Shown here: one piece after another, positions 50,245 through 58,123 of the stretch | Position numbering within the stretch: the first letter of the stretch is position 1 | Layout of the letters: the number at the start of each line of letters is the position of its first letter | NCBI RefSeq assembly: GCF_024464595.1 | Contig: NZ_JANHAW010000002.1 | Span: 248,001-312,000, forward strand | DNA length: 64,000 nt | Source of the DNA: Halobellus litoreus | GTDB lineage: Archaea; Halobacteriota; Halobacteria; Halobacteriales; Haloferacaceae | Direction of reading: 5' to 3' | Notes under the pieces: generated by a model | Seen by the model: only the letters and a program-made list of their open reading frames with translations | Database searches by the model: none | Told to the model about the DNA's origin: nothing | Program-made: the position numbers and the translations under genes

Positions 50245-50994
50245 ATGACGTTATTGGAAGGACGAGGGCTGACGAAGAAGTTCGGCGGGGTCGTCGCCAT
50301 CGAAGACGTCTCTTTCACTGTCGAGCGCGGCGAGGCCGTCGGGCTCATCGGTCCGAACGGCGCCGGGAAGAGTACCCTGTTCCGGACGATCACCGGCGTT
50401 CACCCGCCGACCGAAGGACAGGTGTTCTTCGACGGCGAGGACATCACCGGCGAGTCCCAACACGAGATCTGTCACCGCGGCTTAGCGAAGACGCACCAGA
50501 TCGTCCGCCCCTTCGGGAGCCTCTCGCTCATCGAGAACGTCGCCGTCGGCGCGTCCTTCGGCGGGCGAACGTTCGACGATCCCAGAGAGCGCGCGGCGGA
50601 GATGCTCGAGTTCGTCGGCCTCGAAGAGCAGATGCACGCCGACACGGGCGAACTCAGCGTCGGGCAGCTCAAGCGGCTCGAAATCGCGCGCGTGCTCGCG
50701 ACCGACCCCGAGATGGTGCTCTTCGACGAGGTCGCCGGCGGACTCGACCCCGAGGAGACCGAGGGCATCATCGACCTCGTCGGCGACATCATCGACGAGG
50801 GGAAGACGGTGTTCCTCATCGATCACGTGATGCGCGCGCTGATGAGCGTCAGCGAGCGCGTGATGGTGCTCGACAACGGGAAACTCATCGCCCAGGGGAC
50901 GCCCGAAGAGATTCAGAACGACGACCAGGTCATCGAGGCGTACCTCGGCGAGCACGCCGGGAAGGACCTCTCGGACGCGATCGCCGAGAGCTGA
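50245..50994 (+). CDS. livG: ABC importer ATPase (LivG)
   Basis: The 249-aa LivG-type ATPase has Walker A GPNGAGKSTLFRTI, the LivG-type GLAKTHQIVRPFGSLSLIEN, signature LSVGQLKRLEIAR, Walker B VLFDEVAGGLDPEE and H-loop LIDHVM. It completes the importer begun by livF, livM, livH and the binding protein, but is placed 4.5 kb away from the binding-protein gene, divergently from the ligase operon. Its own TATA box sits 28 nt upstream of the ATG. Confidence 0.93.
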   Translation: MTLLEGRGLTKKFGGVVAIEDVSFTVERGEAVGLIGPNGAGKSTLFRTITGVHPPTEGQVFFDGEDITGESQHEICHRGLAKTHQIVRPFGSLSLIENVAVGASFGGRTFDDPRERAAEMLEFVGLEEQMHADTGELSVGQLKRLEIARVLATDPEMVLFDEVAGGLDPEETEGIIDLVGDIIDEGKTVFLIDHVMRALMSVSERVMVLDNGKLIAQGTPEEIQNDDQVIEAYLGEHAGKDLSDAIAES

Positions 50995-51028
50995 AACCGC
51001 CGCTGACCGGAGGGGTCCCGCTCGCAAC

Positions 51029-51667
51029 CTACCGCTTGCCGGCGAAGTCCACGAACGCGGCGATCTTCTCGCTCGCGTCCTCGGTGACGCTCGATCCGTG
51101 ATACACCAGGCCGACGTCGAACTCGTAGTCGAGCAGTCGCGAGAGCGACTCGTCGGCGGCCGCCAGGTCCGCCGAGTAGTGCGCCGTCGGGAGAACGAAG
51201 TGTCCCGCCGGGAGCCCGCGGGCGTCCGACCCGAACAGCGCGTCGCCGAGGACGGCGACGCCCGCGGCTTCGTCGACGAGCGCGTGGTGCGCTGCGGCGT
51301 GGCCTGGAACGTGGACGGCCGTGAACGCCCCCACCTGATCGCCGTCACCGAAGCGGTGGTCCACTGCCACGTCGACGTCGACGCCTTCTGGCACCCACGT
51401 CTCCAGGTCGAAGCGCTCGACGAGACCGGCGAGGCCGCCCACGTGATCCGGATCCCCGTGGGTGATCACGATCCGCTCCGGCGCGATCCCGAGCGAGTCG
51501 AGGGCGTCGGCGACGACGTCGACGGTGTCCTCGAAGCCGGCGTCGACGAGTGTCGGCGTCTCGCCGTCGAAACAGAAGACGCGCCACCGGGCGTCCGGTG
51601 CCCTCCGCACGGTGATGTCGTAGACGTCCGGTGCGATCTCGGTGACGGGCAGATCTGGATCTGGCAT
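51029..51667 (-). CDS. Metallo-beta-lactamase-fold hydrolase
   Basis: The 212-aa MBL-superfamily protein has the metal motif THGDPDHVGG (HxDxxH type), a later VPGHAAAH with the third His and LGDALFG with the bridging Asp. A last His follows (VYHGSS). The small size fits glyoxalase II-like or thioesterase-like members. It converges with livG. A minus-strand TATA-like box (51694-51699) lies 28 nt upstream of the ATG at 51667. Substrate unknown; thioester hydrolysis would fit the neighbourhood. Confidence 0.88.
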   Translation of the reverse strand: MPDPDLPVTEIAPDVYDITVRRAPDARWRVFCFDGETPTLVDAGFEDTVDVVADALDSLGIAPERIVITHGDPDHVGGLAGLVERFDLETWVPEGVDVDVAVDHRFGDGDQVGAFTAVHVPGHAAAHHALVDEAAGVAVLGDALFGSDARGLPAGHFVLPTAHYSADLAAADESLSRLLDYEFDVGLVYHGSSVTEDASEKIAAFVDFAGKR

Positions 51668-51797
51668 CGTTTCTCGATACGCCGTCGCCCGTGTTAAAGG
51701 GTACCATCGACCCCGAACCGATTCGGCGCGTGATTCGCCGACCGCGCACGCATCGACATTCCTATTGTGGATCACGGTGACACGACGGACACGAACG

Positions 51798-53207
51798 ATG
51801 ACAGATGGAATCCCGGCGCGGGCACGCGGGGCGCTCCCGATCGATCCCTCCTGGCTCGCTCTCCCCGCGGGCGTTCTCGTCGCCGGCGCGGTTCTCCAGT
51901 TCGCGCCCCTGTCGGCCGAGGCCGCTCGGATGCTCGCGATCACGCTGTTCTGTGTCGCGATGTGGATCGGGTCGCCGGTCGATCCGTGGTTCACCGCGCT
52001 GATCGGGATCGGGCTGATCGGCGTGGGGTTCTCGGCCGAACTCGCGCTGACCGGGTTCCAGTCGCCCGCGACGTGGCTGGTCGTCGTCGGTCTCCTCGTC
52101 GGCGAGGCCGCGACAGCCAGCGGACTGGCCGGTCTCGTCGAGCGGACCTCGCTGCACCGGATGCCCGACCGCATCGCCACCGACGCGGTCGCCGTCTACC
52201 GGTACCTGCTCGTCGTCCTCTCGGTCGGCAGCCTGGCGCTCGCGGTCCTGGTCCCCTCGTCGCTGGTGCGGGTGCTCATCCTCGCGCCGATCCTCAAGTC
52301 GCTGGGCGACCTGTTCACCGAGCGGAGCCCGAAGATCGGGATCTTCCTCGGCCCGCTCTTTGCCACCTACTACGGCGCGTCGGGCGTCCTGACCGGGTCG
52401 CTCGCGAACATCATCGTCACCGGACTCGTGGAGTCGAGCGGCGGCCCCGCGATCACCTGGACGGAGTGGACCCTCTGGATGGGCCCCGTGATGGGGATCG
52501 GTCGCGTCGTCGTCGTCGTCGCCGTCACGTACCTCCTCTATCGACCCCGGGACCGGAGCGCTATCGACGCCCCGGATCGGATCGAGTCCGTCTCCGCGTC
52601 GCCGCAGGAGCGGCGGATGCTTCTCTTCTTGCTCGTCGGCGTCGGGGTCTGGGCGACGGACTTCCTCCACGGGCTGCACCCGCTCTTCGGCGCGCTCGTC
52701 GTCGCGCTCCTGGCGTTTTCGCCCCGGATCGGAGTCATCGACCACGAGGCGATCGGCGAGACCGACTTCTCGATCCTCTTCTTCCTCGGCGCGATCTTCG
52801 CCATCGCCGAGGGACTCCGGCGGACGGCCTTCACCGACCTGGCCGCCGAAACGATGCTCTCGTACCTACCGAGCGACCCGTCGCTGCCGCTCGTCCTGCT
52901 CTTCGTCGTCGGCGTCTCGATGTCGCTCGCGTTCGTGATGGAGGGGATGGCGGTCGCGAGCGTGATCACGCCCGTGTTCGTCTCCTTCGCGAACAGCGCG
53001 GGAATCCCGCTCGTTCCCGTGGCGATGATCGAGAGCGTCGCACTGAACGCGTACTTCTTCCCGTATCAGTCGGCCGTGCTGGTCGCGATGCTCGGCCTCG
53101 GCGTCGTCGACACGATGGAACTGAGCCGGATGGCGGCGCTCTGTACCATCGCGACGCTCGTGTTTCTCCTGCCGATCCAGATCGCGCTGTTCGTCTTCCT
53201 GTTCTGA
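51798..53207 (+). CDS. SLC13-family (DASS) permease
   Basis: The 469-aa membrane protein has about 12 helices and is of the SLC13/ArsB ion-transporter superfamily, mostly sodium-coupled dicarboxylate importers. The hairpin-entering motif LVPSSLVRVLILAPIL and the later SLAFVMEGMAVASVITPVF and NAYFFPYQSAVLVAM correspond to the two inverted repeats. In this setting it might carry dicarboxylates such as fumarate or an aromatic acid. The ATG at 51798 is used because upstream in-frame sequence is not membrane-like. Confidence 0.85.
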   Translation: MTDGIPARARGALPIDPSWLALPAGVLVAGAVLQFAPLSAEAARMLAITLFCVAMWIGSPVDPWFTALIGIGLIGVGFSAELALTGFQSPATWLVVVGLLVGEAATASGLAGLVERTSLHRMPDRIATDAVAVYRYLLVVLSVGSLALAVLVPSSLVRVLILAPILKSLGDLFTERSPKIGIFLGPLFATYYGASGVLTGSLANIIVTGLVESSGGPAITWTEWTLWMGPVMGIGRVVVVVAVTYLLYRPRDRSAIDAPDRIESVSASPQERRMLLFLLVGVGVWATDFLHGLHPLFGALVVALLAFSPRIGVIDHEAIGETDFSILFFLGAIFAIAEGLRRTAFTDLAAETMLSYLPSDPSLPLVLLFVVGVSMSLAFVMEGMAVASVITPVFVSFANSAGIPLVPVAMIESVALNAYFFPYQSAVLVAMLGLGVVDTMELSRMAALCTIATLVFLLPIQIALFVFLF

Positions 53208-53294
53208 CCTCCCGTCTCGTCGACCGGGAGCCGCACCCGTTCGGTCCCCTCAAGCGTCCCGTTTTGATAGTGAAAACGCCCGCTCGTCCGGTCG

Positions 53295-54848
53295 CTACGA
53301 GAAGTACTTCTCGACGAGGTCCTCGCGCTGGATCGTCCCCGTGTCGGTGCGGGGGAGCGCCTCGTCCGTTATCGCGTACGCCCGGGGGCGCTTGAAGTCG
53401 GCGAGGCCGTCGTGCTGGAGACAGTACTCCTCGAGGTCCTCCTCGGAGAGTTCCGCCCCCGTCTCGGTGACGACGACGGCCGTGACGACCTGCCCCCAGT
53501 CCTCGTCGTCGAGGCCGAAGACGCAGGCCTCGGCCACGTCGGGGTGGTTGCCGAGGACCCGTTCGACCTCCGCCGGGTAGACGTTCTCACCGCCGCTGTT
53601 GATCATGTTGTCGACGCGGTCGACAATGTAGAGGTATCCCTCCTCGTCGATTCTGGCCACGTCGCGGGTCCGGAGCCACCCGTCGAAGTAGGACTTCTCG
53701 GTCGCCTCCTCGTTGTCGATGTACTCGTGCGACATTCCCGGACCGCGGGCGATGATCTCCCCGCGTTCGCCGGCGTCGACGGTGGCTTCGGGGTCGGGGT
53801 CCTCCGAGAGCGGCGCGGTCTCGACGACGCGGATCTCCCAGGTGAACGATTCCTTTCCGATGGTGCCGGGGTGCTCCTCCTGGACGCTCGGGTGCGCGAA
53901 GGTGAGGTCCGGCCCCGCTTCGGTCATCCCGTAGGTGTTGTAGACGTGCTCCGAGAGGTGTTCGTGGGTCGCCTCGATGAGGTTCTCGGTGACGATCGCG
54001 CCGCCGGTGCGGATGTACGACAGGGAGTCGGAGTCGTACGGCGTCGCCGACTCGCGCTGGACGTCGTTGAGCGCCTTCAGTTGCGTCGGCACGGCGAGTA
54101 GCCCCGTGACCTCGTGGGTCTCGATGAGGTCCAGCGCCTCCTCGGGGTCGAACGCCGAGTGGAGGACGACCGTCGCGCCCGCGACGAAGTGCGGATAGAG
54201 CCACGCGTCGGTCGTGACCATGTGGTACCACGGCGAGGTGCACAGCGCCGTGTCAGTCTCGTCGATCCCGTGCTCCATAATGACCTGGACCGCGCCGTAC
54301 CACAGCTGTTCCTGGTCGAACGCGACGGTCTTCGGGACGCTCGTGGTCCCGCTGGTGTGCAGCACGGCGCACTCGTCGTCCGCCGGGAGCGACTCGTCGA
54401 GGCTCGGGGCAGCCTCGTCGAGGACGGTCTCGTAGGACTCGACGGCCTCGTGGTCGACGTCGCGGTCGCCGGCGTGGATGGCGACGTCGAACGCGCCGCG
54501 GTCGAGGAGTTCGAGGGCGTCGTCGGCGTTGTGATCGTCGAAGATCAGCGCTTCGGCCTCCGCGGTATCGGCCATCTGTTGTAACTCGGTCACCGTCGCC
54601 CGGTAGGAGAGTTGCACCGTCGCGAGACCGCGCTTGTTTCCGGCCCACATCGACTCGATAGCGGAGAAGTGATTGATCGCGAGCACGGCGAATCGCTCCG
54701 CCCCGATCCGATCGGTGACGGCGTTCGCCAGTCGGGTGCTCCGATCGTCCAGTTCGGCGTACGTGAACGAGCGGCCGTCGTCGGTTACGAGCGCCGGCTT
54801 GTCCGGATGACAGCGGACCGAGCGCGCGAGGGCATCTCCTAGTTTCAT
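53295..54848 (-). CDS. AMP-forming acyl/aryl-CoA ligase with atypical A10 motif
   Basis: This 517-aa ANL-superfamily ligase has the P-loop LHTSGTTSVPKT, YGMTEAGPD, GWLRTRDVARID and a complete C-terminal domain. It probably activates a carboxylic acid to an acyl-adenylate and then to a CoA thioester. The A10 motif reads PRTDTGTIQRE: the usual catalytic Lys (consensus GK) is Thr. Without that Lys, adenylate formation should be weak, so the enzyme may act differently or on a pre-formed adenylate. The gene is divergent from a UbiA-like gene, 123 nt away. Confidence 0.88.
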   Translation of the reverse strand: MKLGDALARSVRCHPDKPALVTDDGRSFTYAELDDRSTRLANAVTDRIGAERFAVLAINHFSAIESMWAGNKRGLATVQLSYRATVTELQQMADTAEAEALIFDDHNADDALELLDRGAFDVAIHAGDRDVDHEAVESYETVLDEAAPSLDESLPADDECAVLHTSGTTSVPKTVAFDQEQLWYGAVQVIMEHGIDETDTALCTSPWYHMVTTDAWLYPHFVAGATVVLHSAFDPEEALDLIETHEVTGLLAVPTQLKALNDVQRESATPYDSDSLSYIRTGGAIVTENLIEATHEHLSEHVYNTYGMTEAGPDLTFAHPSVQEEHPGTIGKESFTWEIRVVETAPLSEDPDPEATVDAGERGEIIARGPGMSHEYIDNEEATEKSYFDGWLRTRDVARIDEEGYLYIVDRVDNMINSGGENVYPAEVERVLGNHPDVAEACVFGLDDEDWGQVVTAVVVTETGAELSEEDLEEYCLQHDGLADFKRPRAYAITDEALPRTDTGTIQREDLVEKYFS

Positions 54849-54938
54849 AGTCTCGTGTTACGCATCACCAAGCCAACTGCAACATTAATTGTTTTGATCG
54901 GTGGTGCCGCTCTCACCCCGGTCGTCGCCGTCGCGGCG

Positions 54939-54947
54939 AATTTATCA
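54939..54947 (+). promoter_or_regulatory. TATA box of the UbiA-like gene
   Basis: aatttatca, 29 nt before the ATG at 54972. It rules out the earlier in-frame start at 54855. Confidence 0.6.
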
Positions 54948-54971
54948 CCGGTCGGCCGGAACCGAGACAGT

Positions 54972-55877
54972 ATGACACGAGTGCGCGACGGACTGGACGA
55001 CCTACTCGCGTACGTCCGACCCACGTTTATGCTGCCTGCCGTCGGGATCTCGGTCGTCGGTGCCGCCTTGGCGCCCCTCTCCGAGTTCGCGTGGTCGGTC
55101 GCCGCGCTCCACGCCGGCACCGTGGGACTGGCGCTGTTCGTGGCTCACCTCCGGGACGGATACGTCGACGGCCACCGGCGCGGCGAGGAGACGCCGCGGC
55201 TCTCCGTCGCGGGGTTCCGGCGAGGGATCTGGGCTGGTTCGGTCGGCGTGATCGCACTCTCCGGGCTCCTGGCCACGGTCTCGGGAATCATCGCGGCGCT
55301 CTCGACGATCGTTCTGCTCGCGCTCGCCCTCGTTCACGCGCCGTACCTCGACCGACATCCGATCACCGTCACCGTCGACTATCCGGTCGGAATCGGCGTC
55401 GCGCTGGTCGGGGGTCACGCGGCACAGACGGGCGAGATAGGCTTCGCCGCCGCCGTCGCCGCGCTCTTCGTCGCCCTGCTCGCGGGTATCAAGGTCGGGA
55501 TCGACCGCCTCGACGAGGCGTTCGACCGATCGATCGGCAAGCGAACCCTCCCGGTCGCGCTGGGGTCGAGAGCGGCGAACCGCGTCGCGGCCGGTCTCTT
55601 TCTCGCGACCGCGCTCGGGACGGCCGGTCTCGGCGTCGGGGGGGCTGCGGATCTGCTCCCCGTTCGCCCCGCACTTGCGGTGTCGGCGGCCGTCGTCCCC
55701 GTCGGTTGCGTTCTCGCGACGGCGCTGTTCCCACCGGAACGAGCCGTCCGGCTCCAGATGGGCCTGACCTACGTGTTCACGGCGCTGCTCTTTCTCTCCG
55801 CCTGCGATCCCCAGTGTGCGGGCGTCGCGTTCGGCGAAGGCGCTCTCGAAGCACTCCGGTCCGGGATCGCCGTCTGA
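54972..55877 (+). CDS. UbiA-superfamily membrane prenyltransferase, divergent
   Basis: The 301-aa protein has eight or nine helices with UbiA topology. The second Asp-rich site is present (KVGIDRLDEAFDRSIGKRTL), but the first, normally NDxxDxxxD, reads LRDGYVDGHRRGEE, so one of the two Mg-diphosphate sites is altered. It ends with a Cys-containing helix (SACDPQC). Being in a cluster for hydroxybenzoate-type acids it might prenylate an aromatic, but the degraded first site leaves activity in doubt. It differs clearly from the DGGGP synthase at 22,378. Confidence 0.75.
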   Translation: MTRVRDGLDDLLAYVRPTFMLPAVGISVVGAALAPLSEFAWSVAALHAGTVGLALFVAHLRDGYVDGHRRGEETPRLSVAGFRRGIWAGSVGVIALSGLLATVSGIIAALSTIVLLALALVHAPYLDRHPITVTVDYPVGIGVALVGGHAAQTGEIGFAAAVAALFVALLAGIKVGIDRLDEAFDRSIGKRTLPVALGSRAANRVAAGLFLATALGTAGLGVGGAADLLPVRPALAVSAAVVPVGCVLATALFPPERAVRLQMGLTYVFTALLFLSACDPQCAGVAFGEGALEALRSGIAV

Positions 55878-55883
55878 CCGGCC

Positions 55884-56651
55884 TCACCGGTAAGCGATCG
55901 TGAGGTCGATCTCGTCCGTGGCCGCGCGCAGGCGTTCGAGGATCTCTCCCTCGCACCGCTCTTTCGACATCCGGTGGGCCGGGCCCGCCACGCTCAGCGC
56001 GCCCTGAATCTCGCCCTCGACGGTCAGCGGCACGCCGATCGCCTGGACGCCCTCGAGATCCTCGCTGAGGTTGAGCGCGTACCCCTGTTCGCGGATCTGT
56101 TTCAGTTCCTCGTCGAGTCGGTCCCGGTCGGTGATCGTGTTCTCGGTTCGGGCGGGCAGGCCGTGTCGCTCGACGATCCGGTCGACCTCCGCCTCGGGCA
56201 GGTGTGCGAGAATTGCCTTGCCCCCGGAGTTGTAGTGCATATGATCCTGCGTCCCGAGGATCGTGTTGACGTTGATGTCGTTGTCACCGCCCCGGCCGTA
56301 CACGTAGATCGCCTTGCCGTTCTGGTGCGCGATCAACCACGTCATCTCGCCGGTCTCCCGTTCGAGTCGATCGACGGCTGCCAGTCCGGACTGGAAGATT
56401 TCGAGTTGCCCGCGGACGTACTGGCCGTACTCGAAAAATCGGAGCCCGAGGTGGTACTCCCCACCGCGCTTGACGACGAAACCGCGCTCTACGAGCGTCG
56501 TCAGGTGCCCGTGGACGGTGCTCTTGGCGATTTCGAGGCGGTCTGCGAGTTCGGTGACTCCCTCCCCATCGAGACGACGGAGGAGTTCGACGACGTCGAA
56601 CAACGTCTCGTCGGACTTGATCCCGCGGCTTTTCTCCGATTTCTGTCCCAT
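55884..56651 (-). CDS. IclR-family transcriptional regulator
   Basis: The 255-aa regulator has an N-terminal winged helix-turn-helix (GEGVTELADRLEIAKSTVHGHLTTLVERGFV, about residues 28-60) and the IclR effector-binding domain (HYNSGGKAILAHLPEAEVD and SEDLEGVQAIGVPL). IclR proteins control aromatic catabolism in many organisms, and this one lies inside the cluster, so it is the best local regulator candidate. The 294 nt before its start (to 56945) contains no gene; one TATA-like sequence on the plus strand at 56,775 has no obvious target. Confidence 0.92.
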   Translation of the reverse strand: MGQKSEKSRGIKSDETLFDVVELLRRLDGEGVTELADRLEIAKSTVHGHLTTLVERGFVVKRGGEYHLGLRFFEYGQYVRGQLEIFQSGLAAVDRLERETGEMTWLIAHQNGKAIYVYGRGGDNDINVNTILGTQDHMHYNSGGKAILAHLPEAEVDRIVERHGLPARTENTITDRDRLDEELKQIREQGYALNLSEDLEGVQAIGVPLTVEGEIQGALSVAGPAHRMSKERCEGEILERLRAATDEIDLTIAYR

Positions 56652-56945
56652 ACCCGTACTCTTCGAAGCGAAAACAAGTATCTGTCGCGTATATTCGTCC
56701 GGAACTATCGCGAATGAACGACGAAGTGGCCGCCATAGCGTTCGCTACTGTCGAATCCCACGAATTCGAGGCGGGATATAACAACCGTACGGGTGTTACT
56801 GATACCCCGTCCGATTTTCACATACAAAATGAGCGCACCGATCGATGCGAACCGACCAAACGTACCGTGTTACCGGAGTCCACGACGGGGTCAGCCGATA
56901 CTCTCACCAGTTTATGTTCGGCACTATCGAACGGCTTTCCGCTCG

Positions 56946-57458
56946 TCAGTCGACCTCTCGCGCGTCCAATCCCGCATCGCGGAACCGGGCGGCCAGTTCG
57001 ACGTACGTCTCGTGGGTCCGTTCGATCTGTGCGAGTTGCGCGTCCGTAAGGGGTCTCGTCTCCGCGGGAGTCCCGTACGCGAGGTGCCCCGACGGAACGG
57101 TCTGATCCTTCCGGACGACGGCGTTGGCGGCCACGATACAGTGGTCCTCGACGGTCGCTCCCCCCAGGACGGCGCTCTGCATCCCGACGAGCGAGTGGGC
57201 TCCAACGTCGGCGTAATCGACGACGGCACCGTGGCCGACCGTGACCCCGTCACCGAGCGTCGCCCCGTGGAGCATCGCGAACTCCTGGACGTTCGTCTCC
57301 GTGCCGACGACCACTCCCGTCCCGTGCCCGCGAAGGCAGGCGAACGGCCAGATACTCGAACGACCTCCGACTTCGATGTCACCGACGAGATACGCCGCCT
57401 CGGAGACGAACGCGTCGTCCGCGGCGGTCGGTTCCGCATCCTCGAACGCTCGTAGCAT
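56946..57458 (-). CDS. Gamma-carbonic-anhydrase-like hexapeptide protein (PaaY-like)
   Basis: The 170-aa protein is a left-handed beta-helix of hexapeptide repeats with a C-terminal helix (TDAQLAQIERTHETYVELAARF). Family features are IWPFACLRG, a first metal-type His in AMLHGATLGDG and a second in VGHGAVVDYADVG. The third zinc His, normally in a GHxxxxHGC-like context, is replaced by Asp-Tyr. PaaY, a thioesterase in phenylacetate clusters, belongs to this family, so a CoA-related role is likely. The ATG at 57458 is used. Confidence 0.82.
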   Translation of the reverse strand: MLRAFEDAEPTAADDAFVSEAAYLVGDIEVGGRSSIWPFACLRGHGTGVVVGTETNVQEFAMLHGATLGDGVTVGHGAVVDYADVGAHSLVGMQSAVLGGATVEDHCIVAANAVVRKDQTVPSGHLAYGTPAETRPLTDAQLAQIERTHETYVELAARFRDAGLDAREVD

Positions 57459-57624
57459 ACCTATGAGACGGGGACCGCGTGGCATAAATTCCGGTGTCGA
57501 TCCCGCGCTGTCTCCCGATTCCCGTTCCGAGATAGGACACCTTCGACGCGGCGTTCGACATTATCGAACAAAATTGTCGGGGGCCGAACGGTACCTCGAC
57601 TCGTCGACAGAGAATCAGCGCGGA

Positions 57625-57632
57625 GATATAAG
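57625..57632 (+). promoter_or_regulatory. TATA box of the small Usp gene
   Basis: gatataag, about 28 nt before the ATG at 57656; leaderless start. Confidence 0.6.
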
Positions 57633-57655
57633 TGGGTGGCCGGTGGAGTGAGCAT

Positions 57656-58054
57656 ATGGTTCGAGTACTGCTCGCACTCGACGACGACATCGCGCAGGCA
57701 CACGCACAGACGAACGCCATCGAGGATATGGTCGAGACGGCCAGCGGCGCGGAGGTGTTCATCCTCCACGTGTTCCGCGACAACCCCGAAGGGGCGTCCG
57801 TCCAGCAGGTCGAGGCGGTCCGAGAAGCGTCCGACCGGCTGGAGGAAGCCGGCGTCGAGGTGCAACTACTGGAAGCCAGCGGGTCTCCATCGGACGAGAT
57901 CCTGCGATACGCCGACGAGCGGGACGTCGATCAGATCTGCGTCGGCGGGCGGAAGCGCTCGCCGGCCGGCAAGGCGCTCTTCGGCAGCGTCACGCAAGAC
58001 GTGATCCTCGGCACGCACCGCCCGGTACTCGTCTGCGGCAGCGCCGAGGAGTAA
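57656..58054 (+). CDS. Universal stress protein
   Basis: The 132-aa single UspA domain opens VRVLLALDDD. The C-terminal nucleotide loop GGRKRSPAGKALFGSVTQDV keeps the G-x2-G-x9-G(S/T) spacing loosely (Gly-Gly-Arg-Lys then Gly-Ser), so ATP binding is possible but not certain. Monocistronic with a good TATA box. Specific role unknown. Confidence 0.88.
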   Translation: MVRVLLALDDDIAQAHAQTNAIEDMVETASGAEVFILHVFRDNPEGASVQQVEAVREASDRLEEAGVEVQLLEASGSPSDEILRYADERDVDQICVGGRKRSPAGKALFGSVTQDVILGTHRPVLVCGSAEE

Positions 58055-58123
58055 GGGGTCTTCGAACGACGATTCGATCGGCGGAGACGGACTGCAGAAT
58101 GTCCTTTCGAGTCCCGGCGAAGG

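Noticed and set aside
56793..57455. Plus-strand frame after a TATA-like sequence at 56,775
   Set aside because: Mostly antisense to the hexapeptide protein and without protein-like composition; the TATA-like site alone is weak evidence.
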